A stretch of DNA of 64,000 nucleotides. Source: Luteolibacter rhizosphaerae (lineage in GTDB: Bacteria > Verrucomicrobiota > Verrucomicrobiia > Verrucomicrobiales > Akkermansiaceae). The position numbers and the translations under genes are program-made. Every line of letters begins with the position of its first letter. The stretch's first letter is position 1. Below are positions 62,825 to 64,000 of this stretch, one piece after another. The notes under the pieces were generated by a model, which did no database searches, was not told the DNA's origin, and saw nothing but the letters and a program-made list of their open reading frames with translations. Location of the stretch: the NCBI RefSeq assembly GCF_025950095.1, contig NZ_JAPDDR010000001.1, forward strand, positions 434,001 to 498,000. Reading direction: 5' to 3'.

Positions 62825-64000
62825 ATGAACATCCATAAAGTCACGAGCCAGGTCGGCTCGAACCCCATCTCCTTCGAGACGGGAAAAATCGCCAAGCTCG
62901 CCGACGGCGCCGTGATGGTGACCTGCGGCGAAACCGTGGTCCTCGTGACCGCCGTGTCCGCGACCAAGGTGAAGTCGGGCCAGACCTGGTTCCCGCTCTC
63001 CGTTGAATACAAGGAAAAGGCCTCCGCCGCCGGCCAATTCCCGGGTGGCTACTTCAAGCGTGAAGGCCGCCCGACCGAAAAGGAGATCCTGACCTGCCGC
63101 ATGACGGACCGCCCGCTGCGTCCGCTCTTCCCGAAGGGCTATCTCTACGAGACCCAGATCATTGCGCTGCTCCTCTCCGCGGACCAGATCAACGACTCCG
63201 ACATTCTCTCGATGAACGGCGCTTCCGCCGCGCTCGCCATCTCCGATATTCCCTTCGCCGGTCCGATCGGTGCCGTGCGTGTCGGTCGCGTGGATGGTGA
63301 ATTCGTCATCAACCCCACCTTCGAAGAGCGCGAAAGCAGCGATCTCGATCTCATCTACGTCGGCAACAAGACCGACGTGATCATGATCGAAGGCGCCGCC
63401 AACGAGCTGCCCGAGGAAGACTTCATCAAGGCCCTGCACTTCGCCCAAGTCGCCGTCCAGCAGCTTGTCGAAGCCCAGGAAGAGCTGGTCCGCCTCGCCG
63501 GCAAGCAGAAGCGCGAATACGCTCTGACCGTTGCCAAGGACGAGCTCCTGGAAGTCGGCTACGAGATCGCTGGCAGCCGCATCGAAGAAGCCATCTACGC
63601 CCCGACCAAGGTCGAGCGCGGCAAAAAGGTCGGCGTGCTCCGCGACGAAGTGGAGACCGCGATCAAGGCCCGCTACCCGGAGTCGACCGACTTCGATGTC
63701 GAGCAGGTCTTCGAATACATCCAGAAGAAGGCGTTCCGCATCTCCATCATGGAGAAGGGCCTGCGCGCCGATGGCCGCCAGGTGGGCGATCTCCGCCCGC
63801 TCTTCGCCGAGGCGAACAGCCTGCCGCGCGTTCACGGTTCCGCGATCTTCGCCCGCGGCGAAACGCAGGCCATGGGCATCTGTACGCTGGCTCCGGCCGA
63901 CGAGAAGCAGTTCTTCGACAACTACGCCGGTGGTGAGGACAGCAAGCGCTTTATCCTCCACTACAACTTCCCTCCGTTCTCGGTGGGTGAGTGCGGCCGC
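62825..64000 (+). CDS. pnp: polyribonucleotide nucleotidyltransferase (3' end beyond the window)
   Basis: The frame is open from the ATG at 62825 to the window edge, 392 codons. This is PNPase, which degrades RNA from the 3' end with phosphate. The first RNase PH domain has FPGGYFKREGRPTEKEIL and DRPLRPLFPKGY, a helical domain follows, and the second RNase PH domain begins GLRADGRQVGDLRPL with FARGETQAMGICTLAPADEKQ and LHYNFPPFSVGE at the edge. The remaining second core, KH and S1 domains must lie outside. A minus-strand open frame over it is a shadow. Confidence 0.96.
   Translation, partial: MNIHKVTSQVGSNPISFETGKIAKLADGAVMVTCGETVVLVTAVSATKVKSGQTWFPLSVEYKEKASAAGQFPGGYFKREGRPTEKEILTCRMTDRPLRPLFPKGYLYETQIIALLLSADQINDSDILSMNGASAALAISDIPFAGPIGAVRVGRVDGEFVINPTFEERESSDLDLIYVGNKTDVIMIEGAANELPEEDFIKALHFAQVAVQQLVEAQEELVRLAGKQKREYALTVAKDELLEVGYEIAGSRIEEAIYAPTKVERGKKVGVLRDEVETAIKARYPESTDFDVEQVFEYIQKKAFRISIMEKGLRADGRQVGDLRPLFAEANSLPRVHGSAIFARGETQAMGICTLAPADEKQFFDNYAGGEDSKRFILHYNFPPFSVGECGR

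Noticed and set aside
62597-63961. A 454-codon minus-strand open frame over pnp.
   Set aside because: It is antisense to a perfect PNPase frame, and the composition (repeats of AxxL, Asp, Gly) is typical of a shadow frame in high-GC DNA.
1-64000. tRNA, rRNA or tmRNA genes.
   Set aside because: No cloverleaf or rRNA sequence was recognised on either strand; a covariance-model search would be needed to be certain.

Overview
The window looks like a chromosomal segment from a high-GC member of the Verrucomicrobiota, probably near Luteolibacter/Verrucomicrobiaceae. The evidence is protein-level: a DUF1549/DUF1553 gene paired with a DUF1501 gene (typical of the PVC group), secreted proteins with C-terminal calcium-loop (DSDGDGMPD-like) tails, zinc-ribbon-plus-membrane-anchor proteins, lone type II pseudopilins, and weak use of Shine-Dalgarno sites. 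No rRNA, tRNA, CRISPR array, insertion sequence or phage was seen. Genus placement is an inference.

Layout. 0-9.5 kb is mostly housekeeping: a truncated hypothetical membrane protein, argH, a Fur regulator, a lipoprotein, a STAS/SpoIIE-phosphatase signalling pair, grpE-dnaJ and rsmE. 9.5-18.6 kb holds a large secreted CAP-like protein and, on the other strand, a single-gene lipopeptide synthetase (FAAL-ACP-C-A-PCP-TE). 18.9-22.1 kb is the DUF1549-DUF1501 operon with a visible promoter and terminator. 22.2-25.0 kb has a carboxylesterase and a GntR/LacI-type repressor. 25.2-33.8 kb encodes two paralogous gametolysin-like (M11) metalloproteases with ricin-type lectin tails on either side of a LamG protein. 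34-38 kb has a zinc-ribbon trypsin-like protease, an AraC regulator carrying a VHL-beta-like domain, and a Skp-like chaperone with a coiled-coil partner. 38.1-44.3 kb is a hydroxyproline catabolic locus: D-hydroxyproline dehydrogenase, PAS-AraC regulator, 4-hydroxyproline epimerase, DapA-family deaminase and ketoglutarate semialdehyde dehydrogenase. 44.3-52.2 kb has a YtqB-type methyltransferase, ndk, a 6.1-kb RHS gene with several duplicated short motifs, and a pseudopilin. 52.3-55.8 kb is a pqi transport operon with PqiA split in two. 55.8-64 kb returns to mixed housekeeping: a lysozyme-like lipoprotein, alkaline phosphatase, DUF3147, rpoZ, smpB, an acyltransferase, two paralogous beta-sandwich proteins, rpsO and the start of pnp.

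The most interesting parts are: (1) the compact synthetase, whose adenylation pocket reads as a glycine code and whose terminal thioesterase carries Cys where Ser is usual; (2) the AraC-VHL fusion; (3) the M11 protease-lectin pair only a few kilobases from a hydroxyproline pathway, which suggests use of hydroxyproline-rich proteins; and (4) the RHS protein with repeated modules and an embedded HExxH segment. Functions are read from motifs and family knowledge only. No database search was possible.
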